This document shows positions 36,956 through 48,915 of a stretch of DNA of 64,000 nt, in pieces. Both the position numbers and the translations under genes were made by a program. The DNA is from Klebsormidium nitens. Taxonomy: Eukaryota > Streptophyta > Klebsormidiophyceae > Klebsormidiales > Klebsormidiaceae. The notes beneath the pieces are model-generated. The model did no database searches and was not told the origin of the DNA. It worked only from the letters and a program-made list of their open reading frames with translations. Numbering within the stretch: position 1 is the first letter of the stretch; every line of letters starts with the position of its first letter. Location: positions 1 to 64,000 of the forward strand of contig DF237268.1 in NCBI GenBank assembly GCA_000708835.1. The letters are read 5' to 3'.

Positions 36956-39900
36956 ATGGGTTCCTCCAGCGTGGACTGGAAGCGCCTCAATTCCCCCTTT
37001 CCCCCTCCCCCCCGCTCACTTCCCGCCTTCTCCCCTTCCCTTCACTTCAACGAGCAGGATGTAGGGGACATTGAGCTGCCCATTGGCCAGCACTTCGTGC
37101 TTAATTGGGAGACTGCGTGTGGGGGTCGTCTGAGTGTGCGCCATGAAGATGACCCCACCAAGCTGCAGTGGGCCACCCCCCCTGGCCGTGGCTTTGTCGT
37201 TGCGGCGCAAGGTGAGCACCGGGCCGAAGTGGGCCCCCTGCAGTCAGCCTGCAGGCAGCAGGGGGGCAGTGATGTGACAGCAGCCTTGGGGCAGGAGAAG
37301 CCTTGCCGGCGCTCCCAATCTTGTGCTGTCGCTTCGTACCCCGCAATTGAGTGTCCTTTGACAACCCCTCCCCCCGCCTTTCAATCCGCGCAGGCGAAGC
37401 CCTGGTTGAAGAGTCCCGCGGCTCATTCGCCATCCACGACACTGCCGCGCTGCTCCTCCCACATCAGGTGGTCACCCATGTGCGCCGCACACCGGACGGG
37501 GGGGCGGAGGTTCACGGCGTGCTGTGCAGTGACTGGGCCGCTGCGCACGCGATCGTGGCGGGCCAGCGCAGCGGGGTGGGCGGGGGGCGCGGCTGTCCTC
37601 GGTGGCGCTGCTGGGCCGGCAGGGCCTGGTGGCGGCCCCCCCGCCAACTGGTGGTACGCTACGCAGCTGCTCTGGTCTGCATGGAGCACGCAGGGGCATA
37701 AAGCTTGGGTTTTGTCGCGACAGCTCGTGCGTGCCTCTGTGAGATGTGTATTGAGTAGTCAATGGTCCCCCTCCCCCAGCTCTTCAGCTCCGAGAAGTAG
37801 GAGTAGGTGCGGGCCCTGACTGTGTCTTTGTGGTGTGCAGGCCCCCTACTGGCTCACATTCCAAGAGACCGGCACTCACCGTCTTACCTTCCACCTGCGT
37901 GTGGCCCCTCCCTCGCTGCTGCCCCCTGGTCCTTCGGCTTTCCCCCATATAGCCACTCTGCCACATTGCTCCTCCGATGGCCGTGCCCCGCTCTCACCTG
38001 GCCCCCCTGCGTGGGCCCCGTTCGCTTGGCTCAGGAGTTACTGGCAGAGCTCTGCCTCCGTGCGCCCATCGGACCCCCTAGAGCCCCTTCTCAGCAATTC
38101 TCCCCCCACCCCCCAGCATCCCCCCCTGAATCGGGTTGGCCTCATTTACAGTAGTAATGCCGCGGAGCGCTTCTTTGGGTTTGGAGAGCAGTTTTCGTTC
38201 TTTGACTGCAAGGGGCGGCGCGTGAGCGTGCTGGTCCAGGAGCAGGGCCTCGGCCGCGGGGACCAGCCCATCACAGCGGCCGCCAACTTTGCGTCGCACC
38301 GCAGCGGGGGGACCCCCGACTCCACGTACGCGCCCGTGCCGTTCTACCTGACCAGCCAGATGCGCTGCCTGTTCCTGGACAATTACGAGCCCGCGCTGTT
38401 CGACCTAACTGCCCCCGACCGGGTGGCCGTGCACGTGCACGCAGCAGACATGCGCGGCAGCGTCCTCGTGGGGGCCTCCCCGCCGCAGCTCATCGAGCGC
38501 TACACCGCCGTAGTGGGGCGCATGCGGCGCCTGCCTGATTGGGTCCACGCGGGGGCCATTGTGGGCATGCAGGTGATGTGCATCCCTTTTTCGTTCCCCT
38601 TATCTTTCACTGTGAGATTCTGAGGTAGTGGCGGTACTCAACACACTGAGCTTGGTCATAGCCAATGATCACATTTATGACAGTGGTCGACAGTGTTTGC
38701 TTCAGTGAGTCTTCCGACATATGCACCAATGTGGGGATGATTTACGGCTGCCGTATCGTTTGATTCTTCTTTGGCCTGTTTGCCTGTGGCCCCTTCAGGG
38801 TGCTCATTGTCTGTGGCTCCCCCGCTGAGGCAGGCCATGTTTGTCCTTGCTTGCAGGGCGGCACTGAGCGCGTCCTGGGCGTGCTGCGCAGCCTGGCCGA
38901 GCTGGGGGTCCCGGTGGCCGCCGTCTGGCTGCAGGACTGGTGCGGCCAACGCAAGACCAGCTTCGGTACGCAGCCCCTCCATACGGCCCCTCAGCACCTG
39001 CCTCATCGTCAACCCATCATTGCTGGCAGTCTTTTTTGCCTTTCGTGCTGAGAAGCCCACATGTGCACTCTCGATCTTGTGTTTAGTCCCTTGCGTCGGC
39101 ACCGTCCGCCTGGCGGCCGTGCTGCTGCTGACGCGTGCTGTGCGGCGTGGCAGGCAAGCAGCTGTGGTGGAACTGGGAGCTGGACACGGACCACTACGCC
39201 GGCTGGCAGGAGCAGCTGCGCCCGTATGTCGAGGAGCACAACATCCGCATCATGACCTACGTCAACCCGTACCTCGCAGACGTAAGCAACAACAACAAGC
39301 TGTTTCGGAGTATCTTATGGCTCGCTGCCAGCTGCGACTTGGTGGGTTACACAAGCCAGCTGAGCGTTGGGTCGGACAACATGGTGATGAACTGTCTGTC
39401 TGTTGCTCGTTTAGTCTGGCCGCTGGAAGGTTTCCGACTTGCGTGCTGATGCCGCTCTGTCAGCGGTGTCCCGCAGGTGTCTGCGAAGGCCAACGCGCGG
39501 CGGTCGCTGCTGGCGGAGGCGCTGTCTGCGGGGTACCTGGTGACGACGCGCGCGGGGGGGCCGTACTTCATCGAGAACACCAGCTTCCACGCCGCCATGG
39601 TGGACCTCACCAACCCGGCCGCCGCGGCCTGGCTCAAGGACGTCATCAAAACCATGCTGCACACCTGCGGCGCAGCAGGGTGCGCCGCCTGCCTCCAATA
39701 GTTGTTGTGGAGAGCTTTTGTCCATGCCAGATCAAGTTGCCAGAGTGCAGGAAGGTTCCTGATGCTGCTTGCCTATGATTATGGGAAGGGTTGATTCCTC
39801 TGGCCAATTCGCTTAAAGTAACACCCTGTAACCCTCTTCACTCGGTTGCACCTCTGGTCGCACAGCTCGAAACTGGTCCGTTTTGTCTGACCGCTGGCCG

Positions 39901-42454
39901 CTTCGTCGCAGGTACATGGCAGACTTCGGCGAGGCCCTCCCATTTGACGCTTGCCTTCACAGCGGTAAGCACGGACGTTCATTTCTGCCGTGGCCTCGAG
40001 CCGCTCTCTCTCTTCTTACTGCCATCTGCAAGCTGTTTCGTCGTTCCTTGTTGGCAGTCGCGAGTCCCTCTTCTCGACGCCTTCTGATCCGGCTCGTCCT
40101 CTGCCTGTGCTCAGGCGAGTCCCCCGACAGTGCCCACAACCTGTACCCCGAGCTGTGGGCGCGCCTCAACGCGGAGGTCTTCGAGGAGTACGCCGCAGAG
40201 CGTCAGGAGGGCCGCTGCGGGGCGCACGCCCCTCTCCGCCTGCCAGCCCAGCCTCCGCAAGAACCGGCAGGCGCAGGGGGCGCGGCGCTCCTCGAGGAGC
40301 GGGTGTTGCAGGCCGTTGCCGACGAGCTGGCCGCGGCTGGCGGCTCGGCTGGCGAGGCCGCCCTGGAGGCGGTGCCCGAAGGGGACGTGCCCCTGGCCGA
40401 CTGTCTGGACCAGGCCCTGCCGGCCGCGCGCTCCGCACACAACCTGGAGGCCCTCGTGCTGCCCGACCCTGAAGCGGGAGAAGCGGAGGCAGGGAAGAGG
40501 TCGCCTGCGGGCGGAGATCAGGAGTTGCCTCAGGACAGCTGCGCAGTGGCAGCGGACAAGGGCCGCATCGAAACAGATGCGTGCGGACATGGCGGGGAGG
40601 AGGGCAGCGCGAAGCGTCTCGAGGCGGGGGCGGAAGAAGACGACGGAGTGTTCTTCATGCGGGCGGGCTTCCGGGGCAGCCCGCGGCTGGCGCGCCTCTT
40701 CTGGCTGGGCGACCAGGTGACGCGCAGACCGAATCCTCCTGCTCACCATCTTCCTCCACGCTGGCGACCCTAGTGGCGGCAACTTGTCAAATTTACAGGC
40801 TCACAGCCCCAAAGTCTGTGCAGAGGAACTCAAGGAAGCTCAGACTCTTGTAGATTGCAGTAGCTCTCACTGTGACCTTGGCAGCTTCTTCGGGTATGTC
40901 TCGGTCTTCCTTGGCACCGGCTGGTGTCGAGCAGGGTTTGCCAGGCAGAGTGTTCCTTCATCCGGGCGTGTGTTGAAACGTTTTCGTGGCACTGTGCCCA
41001 GATGGTGAGCTGGCAGCGTCACGATGGCATCAAGAGCGCAGTTACCGGCCTCCTCACGGGCGGCCTGGCGGGCTATGCATACAACCACTCCGACATTGGC
41101 GGGTAAGGTCCGGTAAAGCAGAACTCAGGGAGGCCGCTGCTTTGGCGGAGTCTGAACAGCACCTAAGGATTCTGCAAGACAGAGGACGCCATATGCATTA
41201 GTGCCACCTTCCTTACGAGCTATCGTCGTCATACGAGCTACCATCGTCAACGACTTTTGAGTTGAACGTCCTTTACGGGCCAGAATGGACTCAAATATAG
41301 CATCAACGTCGGCATTCGTTTGTGGAGGCCGGTAGGAGTTCATTCTCGCGGTCCTGCCGGTCTGAGCGGCGCGGTGCCCGCGGTGGCGCAGGTACACCAC
41401 GGTGGTGCACCCGCTGATCCGGTACCGGCGCAGCGAGGAGCTGCTGCTGCGCTGGATGGAGCTCAACGCCTTCACCACCATCTTCCGCACGCATGAGGTC
41501 AGCACATCAGAAAACGCAACCAGTTGCCGCAACAGCCCCCAGCTGCCAGGTGTGCATTTGTCTCGATGGAATCTCCGCTCGTAAACGTTTTTTGTTGTCC
41601 ACCGTTGCTTTGACGGCGTTCGGCCTGTCTGTCCGCCGCAGGGCAACATCCCGGGCGCCAACGTGCAGTTTTACTCGAGCCCGCGCACGCTGGCCCACTT
41701 CCGGCGGTGCGCGCTGCTGCACCAGGCGTGGGCGTTCTACCGGCGCCAGCTGGTGCGCGAGGCCGCGGACACGGGCCTGCCCGTGGTGCGCCACCTGTTC
41801 GTGCACTACCCCGCCGACCCCAAGGTCCGCCGCTGCCACGAGCCAACTCAATTGGTGACGTATTGCGTGGCTGCATTTGTTGAACAGCATCTGACACGGT
41901 GTTCTGAATCGACCGCCCTGCTACTACGAGGTCGCAGGATTTGCCTGATCCACGCCGCGAAAATGTAGCGGTATATTTAGAGACTTGCTCCGCGGCCGCA
42001 TCCTCTGACACTTTCGCCGTTGTATGCACTCTGCAGTGTGTCAGAACCTGCCCGTCGCCTTCTCCCTAGAACCAAGCGGTCAAATCCAGGCCAGTGGCAG
42101 GCTCTTGCCTGCGGAGCCAGTCTCCAGCACCTCGTATTTTAATCTAAGCCGCTTGCCTTCGTGCACTTTGCGCAGGTGTGGCGGCTGACGTACGAGCAGT
42201 TCCTGGTGGGCACGGAGCTGCTGGTGGTGCCCGTGCTGGACCGCGCCGTTGCCGGCGTGGCCGTCTACCTCCCGGCCAGCGACGCGGGGGAGCGCTGGCG
42301 CCACGTCTGGACCGGCAGAGAATGGGCCGTGCCGCCTGCGGGTACGGCGTTCCGGGTGGAGGCGGCGCTGGGCTACCCCGCCGTTTTTGTGAAGGCTGAG
42401 TCGAGCGTGGGGAGAGAGTTCGAGGAGAACTTGAGGGCGATGCACCTGGTGTAG
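36956..42454 (+). CDS. Glycoside hydrolase family 31, sulfoquinovosidase/YihQ-like
   Basis: Twelve exons join in phase: 36956-37211, 37394 to about 37653, 37841-38572, 38857-38965, 39154-39281, 39477-39679, 39912-39964, 40115-40716, 41002-41102, 41392-41497, 41642-41824 and 42176-42454, giving about 1003 residues. The end of exon 2 is ambiguous (37575, 37650 or 37653, all phase 0). Conserved blocks are RFFGFGEQFSFFDCKGR, EQGLGRGDQPIT, VWLQDWCGQR, MADFGEALP (nucleophile Asp near 567), WQRHDGIKS (acid/base Asp near 789), NHSDIGGY, RWMELNAFTT and FRTHEGN. This is the YihQ branch of GH31, whose bacterial members release sulfoquinovose from sulfolipid glycerol; whether this enzyme does so is inference. 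Between EEYAAER and DDGVFFMRAGF is a low-complexity insert of roughly 140 residues. No clear signal peptide is seen. Confidence 0.9.
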
Positions 42455-43462
42455 CTGGATATCATGTGCATATGCACACGGGGAGGAGCGTTGGGGCCGA
42501 AAGTGAGGAGAGGAACAAAAGCAGCTGAGGAGGGAGCTTCTTGTCAGAAACTTTACTTAAACCAGAGTTGTGCCAAGAGCTGGAGGAGGTTGCTAGCCAT
42601 AGCCATTAAAGGATTTGTATAGCTAGTCAGAGCTTTTACGGGATTCCGCCCCGACTACCAGGTGAATTGCATTCAACATAGCTCGATTGATTTTAAGGAG
42701 GACGGTTCGTTAAACGATTGTCCTATGGTTTAAGCAGCTTCGAGCGGATGTAGACTTGTACTCAATCGAGATTGAAACTTAGTTGGGTTTAGAGCAAGAG
42801 CATAGAGTGTTGAAAGAGGATAGAAAAATAGAAGCTGTAAGCTAGTTTTTAGGGATTGTAACGTAGTTAGCTGCTTTAGCTTCCAAAATCTGTACATTGA
42901 GTTAGGCAATTAGGGCCACGTTCGAGCACCACTGCACCGATTTCGGTGTGCCAGTACCATATACGTTAGTGCAATTAAATAATCACCTTGCTAGGTTGTA
43001 CGGTAAGACTGTTTAATCAACAATTGTGGTTTGCGAACATCTTCACTTACGATTGGGTTATGCTGCTCGCGAGACGAAGGTCACGCGCATGCCAGATCCG
43101 ATCATTCAGGATGATTGTCCCGAGCTACGTACTCCCCAATCATGGTCGATTCGATTGCACATGAGTGGTCACATGAACATATATGCCGCGGCGGCCGGGC
43201 TGCATCATGCATGCGCATGCCGTCGTGCAAATGCTCATGGTGCATCGATGTGCACGTACGTGCATGCATTGCGCTAGCTGGCCCAAATGCAAATTAGATC
43301 AAGCTCTGGGTTACGGGATCCGCGGCACTTATATATATGAGATGCATGCGGCGCTTCCGGGCGCATGGCGGTGATGGTCACTTATACTGTTATAAACCCT
43401 GAGCCACGCTGAGCCATCGGCCAACACTCCGGTGAGACTGGGATATACAATGAGTCGACCGT

Positions 43463-43495
43463 CGTACTCGAGTACTCGTCGAATACTCGAGTACG
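43463..43495. repeat. Perfect 12 bp inverted repeat, 9 nt loop
   Basis: CGTACTCGAGTA (43463-43474) and TACTCGAGTACG (43484-43495) are exact reverse complements around CTCGTCGAA. It is 30 bp from the dispersed core copy at 43526. Confidence 0.8.
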
Positions 43496-43525
43496 ATCTG
43501 CAGCCTGCTACGGCTGCAAGTCATG

Positions 43526-43590
43526 TCGATGGTCTCTTTTCGTACTCGCCGTAGCCAAATAGGCCGTAGGCTTCTCATGGCATACATGTA
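43526..43590 (-). repeat. Dispersed GCCTATGGCC core, single copy with long match
   Basis: In reverse complement this reads ACATGTATGCCATGAGAAGC, continuing CTACGGCC, TATTTGGCTACGGC, GAGTACGAAAAGAGACCATC. It is nearly identical to the right arm of the 14531-14970 element over about 63 bp, the best-preserved relative of that arm. Confidence 0.65.
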
Positions 43591-43797
43591 TGAATTGTGT
43601 TTGACTTGGACTTAGCTCGGCTCTACCAAAAAGTTCTATATATCCCAAACCGAGGCTGTCGATCGATGTTCGTCATTATTCACTACGGAGAATTCTGGCA
43701 AGCATGCAACCATGACTACAACCTACACATCCGACATGCATATAAGGGCCAATTGTTCGTATCAATGACTCGCGGTATGCTATATGCAAATTAACGG

Positions 43798-44301
43798 CTA
43801 TGGCGAAATGGCGTTATGGCTAATGAGATCATATGGTCCGACTGTCTGCGCTAGACTCACCAGTGGCCTAGCTGGCATTACTGCGGCCCCCCGGCCCCGA
43901 TCTTGGTTCTTGCCCTTGACGAGGCGGTCGTAGATGAATTTGGCGAGGCCTCTTGCATGTTGTCCGTGCCACATAGTACGACGGGGCGCGTTGTCGATCG
44001 TGGGCCGGCGCGGCAGTGCCTCCGCCGCAGCCGCCGCAATGGCTCGAGTGTCACTGCCTGTGATGGGTGTTGGTGCGCACATGTGCGGCCGCGCTCGCCG
44101 GCGCCGCATCCTCCTTGGGCTTGCACTTAACTCAATGAGCAGTCCCTGGGCTAGCACAGCCGCCGTGAGGCCCTGGTACTGAGATCGGCCCAGGTCGCAT
44201 TTGTACATGTCCGCCACCGAGCCGAAGCACATCGCCCACATATATGTGCGTTTTAGGTACCCGCATTTGGTGAACGGGCACCAGGTTTGGACCACATCCA
44301 T
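43798..44301 (-). CDS. Small hypothetical protein, second member of a two-copy family
   Basis: An open minus-strand frame whose part at 43900-44055 translates to a segment with SDTRAIAAAAAEALP, then DNAPRR, then KFIYDRLVKGKNQD. It aligns with the C-terminal block of the frame ending at 15293. The DNA is well diverged between the two, yet the protein order holds, which suggests past selection rather than a recent copy. The N-terminal part (GLTAAVLAQGLLIE) is hydrophobic and may or may not be real. There is no known domain, and splicing is possible. Confidence 0.4.
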   Translation of the reverse strand: MDVVQTWCPFTKCGYLKRTYMWAMCFGSVADMYKCDLGRSQYQGLTAAVLAQGLLIELSASPRRMRRRRARPHMCAPTPITGSDTRAIAAAAAEALPRRPTIDNAPRRTMWHGQHARGLAKFIYDRLVKGKNQDRGRGAAVMPARPLVSLAQTVGPYDLISHNAISP

Positions 44302-44880
44302 GATGTGAAACCCGCAGCGAGAAGTGATCTAGCCATGGTCTAGCCATCCGGACGATTGTGAGCATATGCTGAACAAAGTTTACATTAGAAATTGCAATTG
44401 GATTTATCATGTCATGATGTGCGATACTCTCATGTAAGCTTGAATGCATGCTGGCGCCCATGCATGAGAACTTTGCCATGGCAGCCGTGCAGGTTGGCCA
44501 GTACAATATACCGTCTGCTCAGTGATGATTGCAGCTGAGCTAGCCGGATTGGAATCTGACGCCCGAATCATGCGCGAACGTCGAACATGTGCGCACCACA
44601 AGAATAGCACCGTCCCCATTGCAGATCCCTCGGGATCTGCGGCGCCAGCGTGACAAGCTTTCCTAGGCCTGCATTTGTTTCAATGAATGACGCCTGACCG
44701 ACTCAGGAATGACATTTTTCCCGTCTGATCGATACGTTCTGATTCCTGCTACACAGAGCCTTGCATTACTCTTGACTCCAAACAGTCCACCTTATGCTAG
44801 CGCTTGATTCATGCAAAAGTTCGTCACTGGATTGAAGCTCGAGTTGCATGAGGAGGGTCCGATTGAGTCGATGAACCTCC

Positions 44881-47515
44881 TTAGAGGATCTTTTCAAGGC
44901 CGTACACCATCGACTGCAGTCAAATGACAGGGATTACACCGTAAGCTTCGAGGAACGGTCATGCTGGAGACAAAAAGCAGTCACGGCAATGCCTAGAATT
45001 TCACACTGGGTCCTCAGTGTGGAAAGGTCTACGTCAGGCACGTTGCATTGAGGGAAGCTGACACGAGAAGTTTCCCCCGCTCTTGGCGCTCACCCGCAGG
45101 CGGGCAACTTTGCGGATGGCGAGCAGCAGGCCGGCCATGTACCCGCGCGCGCTGTGCACCGTGTGCCGCACCTCCAGGCTCTGCAGCGGCAGCCGCAAGG
45201 TGAGGGGAAAGGCAACGGAGCCCGCCACAGCGACATGCTCGGGAAGGTTCAGACTCGAGCAGCTGCGCAGAGCAAGCTTCTGGACGGCCGAAAGGAGCGA
45301 AGGCCAATGCCTCCCGTGAATGCCCGTTCATAAGAGAATCGCCGTAACTGGCTAGCCACATATGACATCGTGTGGAGATGTTTGCAACAGCACCAGATCA
45401 AAGCAGGGCTTGCACGGCGAGTGTTCCACAGATGCGCCTCTGGCTCAGCCCCTTTGACCACGGCGTCAACCAGACCGCACAGCTCGCACACCCATCCAGC
45501 GTAGATGCATCAGGCTGACGCGGCATCCAACAAGTTGCCGAGGGCTTGCAGATCCTCACCTCTCCCGCTCCCTCAAAGCGCAAGTGTTGGCTGTAGCGCA
45601 TGTCAGCGCCGCCCGTGCTGCGGCTAGCAATGACGAGGCCCTCCCCTGCGTCTGTTCGCTGCAGCAGGCCGTCGTCAGGCCCGAGCGGCGCATCCTCGGC
45701 GGCTGTGTTGAACTCCCGGCCCAGCCCCTTGAGAGCCTCCGCAGTACGAAGCACGCTGGCAGATGGCACCTCCTGAAGAAAGCAAACACTTCAGTCGGGG
45801 AATTAAACGGGCCAGCCTGGCGGCATTGCACAACAACCCCCTTTCGGATGAAGGCATGCGTGGCTCAGGTATTGAGGGTTTGAGCGGCAGCGGTACCTGC
45901 TGCGCTGGGTCCAGGCGCTCCTCCAGGTCGACCTCCCCGTAGTAGAAGCCGGCATTCACGGCAGCCTGCTGCAGCAACACCTCGCCAATGGAGAAGCTGG
46001 GCGCGGCCACGCAGCCCTGCACGACAACAGGGAGAGGGGCGGCCGTGTAATGGGAGAATGGCATGGGGACCATCCTCAGAATCAGATGTGGTCAGAAGCA
46101 CAGACCATGGAACATAGACTTTGAAGGGCATGACTGTTTATGAAAAGAAGTGATGGCAAGGTGCCTCAATCCAGCAAATAGTAGAAGCAGTGAAGCATCC
46201 AGTGCAGCGTTCTCACCATGCTAGACTTTTCACAGAAGTCAATGAGAGTGGACAGCTGCTTGGGTGTGAGGTCCTGGGCTCCAACCACACTGCGGAGCCC
46301 AAAGGCGGTCGCCTGCACAGCACAGCAGGAGGGGGGCAAGCAGCGTTAGGAAGCGGGAGTGCATTCAGACGAGGTGTGGATGCAGGAGAGCGATGATCAG
46401 GGGCTGATGGCAAGATGTGGGTTTGCATGCTCGTGGGCAGGCGCAAGGGAAGCCAACTACACAAAACAGCGCAGGTTGAAGGGGCTTGGACCGACCTGGC
46501 GGACAGTTTCGTAAGCGGTGCCGCCGCCCCCAATGTCTACCACCACCCCCAGGTCGTCGCGCGCCTGCTCTGCGTACAAGACAAGAACCCACAGCTGGGG
46601 GTGTCAGGCTGCCGGATGCCAGCCAGGCAATCACAGCCACAGGCACAACAAGGAAGGACGCCCAAGGCAGCGTGCGCTGCCAGGCAATACGTGCAAGGGT
46701 CCTGCGCTGGTGGGGCGGCCCCCACCTGGGAGATGGAGCTGAGCACCATGATGATGTCGTTCAGGACAGGCAGCTCCAGCGGCTCCAGCCCCGCCACCTG
46801 GCACGCCAAGAAACAGTGGCCCCCATCAGAGAAAGACACACCATCGTAATTCTCCTGCAAGTGCATGTGCGCCGAATGCTGAACAGACATCTGCTTGCTG
46901 GAGCCCAGGCCGCAATGGGCATTTGAAATGAGGGGTGGGATGCTCACCTCCCCAATGTCCTGCCCTGCGCAACTAGGATCCACCGCGCCGGCCACCTCCA
47001 TGCCGCGTGCCTTGTTCACAGCCCGCACCACCTCACGCCCAATCTCGGACCCCACACCGACCACAACCACCTGACAAGAGCAGGTCGTGAGACTTCGGAA
47101 TGTGCAGCGGCATCTAGCATGCAGATTCAAGAGTCCCAAAAGGAAGGGTCAGCTCCAATACGTCTCCCAGCCCGCTTCAGGAACATACCTTGATGTTGTT
47201 TCTGCTGGTGGCGCCCGCCCCTGCTCTGCACACAATGGTGCCCCGCTGGCGGACCTGATCTCGCGAATGCAGCACCACCGTCGAGGGGCCTTTTTGCCCC
47301 ACCTCTCCCCGCCCTTGTGCACCACCGGTCAGGCACCGCACCGTACTCGTGCAGCACACGGTGGGGGCTGGCTGCCACGGCGGGCCTGCGCGGAGGACAC
47401 TGCGGGCTGGTCGGCATGGCGCGCACCCAGCTTGCCCATGATGCTGGTGCCGCAGCACCCCGTGAATGAGGAAGTGCTCCCGGGACAAAGCCGGGCAACA
47501 CGTTCGGGAACCCAT
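44881..47515 (-). CDS. CRR1: CRR1-like protein, DapB-related chloroplast NDH assembly factor
   Basis: Nine exons give 378 residues: 47189-47515, 46948-47070, 46726-46797, 46496-46564, 46217-46312, 45897-46016, 45560-45769, 45094-45180 and 44881-44913. About 100 Arg/Ser/Cys/Ala-rich residues form a likely transit peptide. The Rossmann start VVVVGVGSEIGREV follows at 110, then KARGMEVAGAVD, LNDIIMVLSSIS, ATAFGLRSVVG, SFSIGEVLLQQ, VPSASVLRTAE and the tail SMVYGLEKIL. The fold is dihydrodipicolinate reductase. The catalytic His-His...Lys and the DAPSGTA-type substrate loop are replaced (near VDLEERLDPAQQ and VPSASV), as in plant CRR1. CRR1 is needed in the stroma to assemble subcomplex A of the chloroplast NDH complex. 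A true lysine-pathway DapB is the alternative but fits less well. Confidence 0.9.
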
Positions 47516-48915
47516 GCCAATGCGATCGGAGGCTACTATCTGGCACCTGCTACCGCAGCTACGCAAAAGCCTGCATGCGTGAGCGAATGCTGCATTATAA
47601 TTTACGCTGCATGTTCCACATGCTTTTGCGCAACACTGACATCAAGTTGAATGACGGTGGCAGTTGTCAAGACTCAACACTACATATGTACTGACGTACC
47701 GTACATAGAGGCGCGGCCACCGAGCAATTTGCAAATGCCTACCGTAGGGTGACTGACCCTGGGGATTTTGCGCTTCGACATCGGATTCTGATTTTGAAAG
47801 GGACGGGCCAAAATTCTGTCTGGGAGATTCTCCGAGATATGGTCGGGCGTATACCGTCCGATGCTGCGAGTTAAGCCAATTGAGATCGGACGGTCGTCGC
47901 GCGAATCGTAAGTCGTAAGTCGTCGCGAGTCTCGGAAGGACTCGGGAGTCAGGACTCAGGAGTCAGAACACTGAGGACAGGCTCGAGCCTCGGAGGCTGT
48001 GAGGCTGGAGCTCTGCATCTGGCCACTGCTACCGAGTGCCCTTGCACATTGGGCCGTCTCTGGAGCCCACTGTCATGCACTGCATCTTTAGCTAAGGCAC
48101 GTACCGTCCTTGTGACATATTCTTAAAGTTGACCGAAAGATCGATTTTACATTGCTCAGCGCAACTAGTTAGCTGCACTGCATTAAGGCGCATGAGATGC
48201 CAGATGCGAGGTAGGTCATCAATGATCATTTTCCATGAAATTGCCGTACAATATACATTTCGACTGATTCAGTTCAATGCTTGCCCTAAGTTCATGCGCT
48301 TGCAATCACTGGTCTTGCATGCATGTGCACATGTAAAGGCACCAGCAAGTTCAAGCTTTAGGATGCTCGGTACGTACTCCCAATCGCTTTTGGTTGCCCG
48401 GCCTCTTTGCAACTTATTTTGGTAATGCATCCATGCTCATGACTGTGGATTGAACTTTAGAGCCCTCTACTTGACATCAAGCAAGTCCATAAGGTGTTGC
48501 ATTCAAAAAGGACAAAACGTGATAAAAATGGTCTTGAAGTAGAAAGCCAGGTGATTGATATTTGAACCGCAACTCACTGGCTACAACAATCGAAAGTTAA
48601 GCGAGCAATAGACCTTATAGTATTTAAGCAAGTCGTGGTCCCTTTCCTATGTAAACAAGCTTTTGCGTGCAGGTCGTTTCAGACCCTGTTGGAAGTCCGT
48701 GGCAGATGCAGGCGGTCTGTTTCATGCCCCTGGGAATCAGAACAACGTGGACCGAGGACGCAGGCTTTTGGTTGATGACCCGCGAAAAGCGTTTCCTCTC
48801 CCTCCACCTTCAAACAACCAAACCGTTGTGGTGCCGGCTGCCCTTGCAACTTGTTTGGGTTCGATCGCACCAGATCATGCGTTGCTCACTCCAAGCGCAC
48901 CGTGCACTCCTCGCG
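47516..48915. other. Intergenic region between CRR1 and OSCA
   Basis: The 5' end of CRR1 and the 3' end of the OSCA gene lie here, both on the minus strand. The sequence is AT-rich from 47600 on. No gene, RNA or clear repeat is supported. Confidence 0.5.

Larger units (their letters stand above)
42455..44880. other. Intergenic region between two convergent genes, with repeats
   Basis: The 3' ends of GH31 and CRR1 lie at the borders. Inside are a perfect palindrome (43463-43495), a copy of the dispersed core (43526-43590) and a small reading frame (43798-44301), all listed separately. 42455-43460 shows nothing recognisable beyond ATGCATGC-type words near 43200. Confidence 0.5.

Noticed and set aside
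44881-47515. Lysine-pathway dihydrodipicolinate reductase
   Set aside because: The catalytic His-His...Lys and DAPSGTA-type loop are missing, while CRR1-specific stretches are present.
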